A DNA stretch of 64,000 bases from Apiotrichum sp. Y4204 (taxonomy: Eukaryota; Basidiomycota; Tremellomycetes; Trichosporonales; Trichosporonaceae). The notes beneath the pieces are model-generated. The model was given only the letters and a program-made list of their open reading frames with translations, made no database searches and had not been told where the DNA came from. A program made the translations under genes and the position numbers. The stretch's first letter is position 1. Each line of letters opens with the position of its first letter. Of the stretch, positions 61,573 to 64,000 are shown piece by piece. The stretch spans positions 1 through 64,000 of the forward strand of contig JAMYHL010000102.1 in NCBI GenBank assembly GCA_025531455.1. Direction: 5' to 3'.

Positions 61573-64000
61573 ACTGAAGGGCTCTCTAGATTACAAGAAA
61601 GGAAGATGGAGAGGCAAGAGGGGGGGGGGAACCGCGAAAGGAGATGTGGGGAAGATCTCCCTCGACACGACGACTCTTCCTTTATGTAGACAAGCTTGCG
61701 CGATCTCGCGAGCTGCTGAGCGCTCTGCTGTTCGCGGTTCATCTCCCAAAGAGGGGGTGGTGGAAGGGCGCAGGAAATGCCGTTACACATCAAGCCGAGC
61801 AGCACAGACGGCAGAAAAGATTGCGCTCGCGAGCTGTGGAGTGTGAAGCAGAGCTGCAAGACAAACTGAAATAGAAAGCCCCGCGGCGGGGGGAGCCCGA
61901 GCGGAGCGCAGGCGCAGAGAGGCGCTGATTCAGCCGCTGCCCCCAGCTCGCACAGGCGCACGCCCACAAACAGTTCTGTTAGACGACTGCGTCCAACGTC
62001 AGCCAGTCCCACTGAGCCGCGGCACGGTTCATCTGAAACGTGCACCGGAAGAGAGGCAGCGACTACAGTGGGTCTGAGAAGAAGAGGAACGTGTGGCTCA
62101 AGAGCCGAGATACTCCGAGTTCCTCGATCCCTCGTCCTTTCATGTCCTTCCACTATTTCTTGTCTCCACTGTCTTGGAATAGCGACAGACAATTCGGACG
62201 CACGCCAAACAGGAACGATACAGTACTGTATGTAGCGGCGCGAACCTGCATCTCGCAGCCGCACCCTCCTCTCACCTAACGTACACTCCGGGCACCAGCT
62301 TGGCAGATGTGGCATTCATTACGCAACGCGGCGCTCTCAGCAAAGGGGTTCGGATCCAACGTTCAGTGGGTCTCGCTCGATAAGGTTCGCAGGGCTTGAT
62401 CGTCGGTGACTCCAGAGATCCCAGACGGGCATTTGGAACCTGAGATTGCCTTTCCAGCTTGCCAGATGTGCCGCGCCAGAAACGACAGAATTACAAAAGC
62501 ACAGTAACCTGCCCTACGCCGGTCCTGTCGGATTCCGTATCGGCCCCTATTCCTGGAACGTGATGCGATCTCTCGAACCGAACATGGTTAACAAGGAGAG
62601 AGTACGCAGTATGGGGGACCTTGTGCCTCGAATACTTAAAGTGTGCCTCGCGCCCGACCAGGGTTACATCTCCAGACCCACCTGATCGTCCTTGTGATGT
62701 CTCTCGACAAGGTTTGAAAGTGGAGATTCACAAAGGTAACTCTGCAGGTACCACCGATTCCTTATCTCCGCCTCGAGCCCGTTATCCTCCCTGATACTAT
62801 GCGGGTCGTGTCACAGCAGCGGCCCCTCTCCAAGCTCTGCACACGCCTCCGTGACTAATGAAACTCAGGTCCGGATTCTGGAGTCCTTCTGAACTCTGCG
62901 CCTATTGCGCCTTGTTTCTTCGGACATCACACGGCCTTTTTGATGTCTATTGAAGCCAGGTTCTATCTTCGGCCAGGCCCCAAAGCTTGTGACGCCGCTG
63001 CAGCTCTCGGTGTCGCCCGATGCGATCAACTAAGAGGGAGGGAGGGTGAGATCTACAGTACACCGTTACAAGTGCAAGGCGGGAGTCGGCCCAAGCACGC
63101 GGAAGGTTGTGCCTCGCGCTCAACAGGAATCAACCAACGATCGCCGTCGAGGAAAATAACACGCCGAGACAAGGGCCGCCTGGAACGCAGGAACGCATCC
63201 CTACTTGGCCCATGCGTGTTCGGACACTTTGAGTTGCTGCGAGATTGTGGGTAGGGGGTCGCCCGTCCCGACGGGATGTCCCGACCAACAGTGCTGCGCG
63301 CCGTACTGTGCGCTGTGCCGTTGTTGGTTTTTTGCTGGAATCACATATTCAGTCTGAATTGGGAAGATTTTCGAGGATCTACCAGTACACAACCACGGGG
63401 AGTTGCCTGAGTGCTGGCTCACCAGGCTTGTATCGACTAATTTGCGGGATTATGCACCGCCGAGACGCTGTGCGAGCCAGCTGGGCCCCCCTCTTCAACC
63501 TCTTTCTCCCCTTTAAACCACCTTTTCAGAGTACACTGCCTCGTACAGTACTGTGGCAGCCTGTAGAAGCCGCTGATCGACTGTGGCAAAAGAATCCCGC
63601 CAGTGACAGGGTGGTACTTCTGAGCGACAGTGCTTGCCGTCGGCTTAGAATTGAAGTTGTTGACTGCCGTTTATCGCTTACGACAGGTGTGCGTCATGTC
63701 TCTAACCCAATCGCCGAGGGCCGTACGAGAAAACTGAGGTTTCGTCGTCGAGTAATACAGTAAGCGGTCGTCAAGGACCACTTTCATGGCTGTCTCCTGC
63801 CGTTGCCACAAACATACGGTACTGTATACAGTACAGTGCAGGTGCTTCCGGTATGCTTATTCTGATCCAGCTTAATCTTACACTTTGCTCCTGCATCGTG
63901 ATGCAGAATTAGTATCGTTGCAGACGTAGGGTGCCACGAAGGGTGCCACGGAACGTACATCTCGGTGAACACTGTCACAGACAATCGACTATAGCCACAC
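61573..64000. other. 2.4-kb gene-poor right end
   Basis: The first 150 bp are the leader of the GH71 gene, with a G10 run near 61621. Open frames at 62446-62685 and 63245-63763 have no recognisable content. Palindromes of the TACAGTACTGT type occur at 62219, 63544 and 63821. No gene is supported. Confidence 0.5.

Overview
This window is nuclear DNA from a filament- or yeast-forming basidiomycete, most probably a tremellomycete of the Trichosporonales type. The call rests on GC-rich coding sequence, many short spliceosomal introns (35-90 nt, GTGAGT..CAG), introns in tRNA genes, and proteins typical of that group: an AA14 copper monooxygenase, a CPL1/PriA-like secreted cysteine-rich protein, a GH71 alpha-1,3-glucanase with WSC domains, and a fungal SKN7 regulator. 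The species assignment is inference. All exon structures were read by eye from splice signals and reading phase.

Layout. 0-0.4 kb: two intron-containing tRNA-Cys genes. 1.4-2.3 kb: AA14 LPMO (minus). 4.2-5.2 kb: an unrecognised three-exon gene (minus). 6.2-6.9 kb: small fasciclin protein. 8.1-9.3 kb: ADP-ribosylglycohydrolase-like protein that appears to lack the metal-site aspartates. 9.5-10.2 kb: TRAPP subunit TRS23. 10.7-11.3 kb: CPL1/PriA-like secreted protein.

12.3-25.0 kb is the most unusual part: seven consecutive intronless genes, all on the minus strand, that are diverged paralogues of one another. Each has an N-terminal globular domain with the recurring blocks FL.C...TRY..GL and PWT.LV.I, a variable low-complexity linker and a C-terminal charged coiled coil. 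One copy adds an N-terminal membrane region, one has five 27-residue tandem repeats, and one has a Ser/Asn/Asp/Cys repeat tract. A probable eighth, more diverged member with an AT-hook lies alone on the plus strand at 55.8-57.7 kb. I do not recognise this family; it is the best candidate for an undescribed system here.

25.5-44.2 kb is a run of conserved housekeeping genes on the minus strand: a SIT4/PP6 phosphatase-associated protein, an acyl-CoA thioesterase II, a YebC/TACO1 mitochondrial protein, SKN7, and an ING-family PHD protein, interrupted by a gene-poor stretch of nearly 5 kb upstream of SKN7. 44.5-47.1 kb holds a small family of secreted cysteine-containing proteins (two intact divergent genes and one degenerate copy). 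47.6-48.8 kb: a Mid2/SKG6-like single-pass membrane protein. 52.2-53.2 kb: a WW-domain protein carrying its own PPLP repeats. 53.5-54.1 kb: imperfect tandem repeats. 58.3-61.6 kb: the GH71 glucanase. Several intergenic stretches (37.5-42.4, 48.8-52.2, 53.2-55.8, 61.6-64.0 kb) show no gene I can support.

Functional themes: cell-wall and polysaccharide turnover (AA14, GH71/WSC, fasciclin, Mid2-like, SKN7), small secreted proteins, and a locally expanded coiled-coil family of unknown role.
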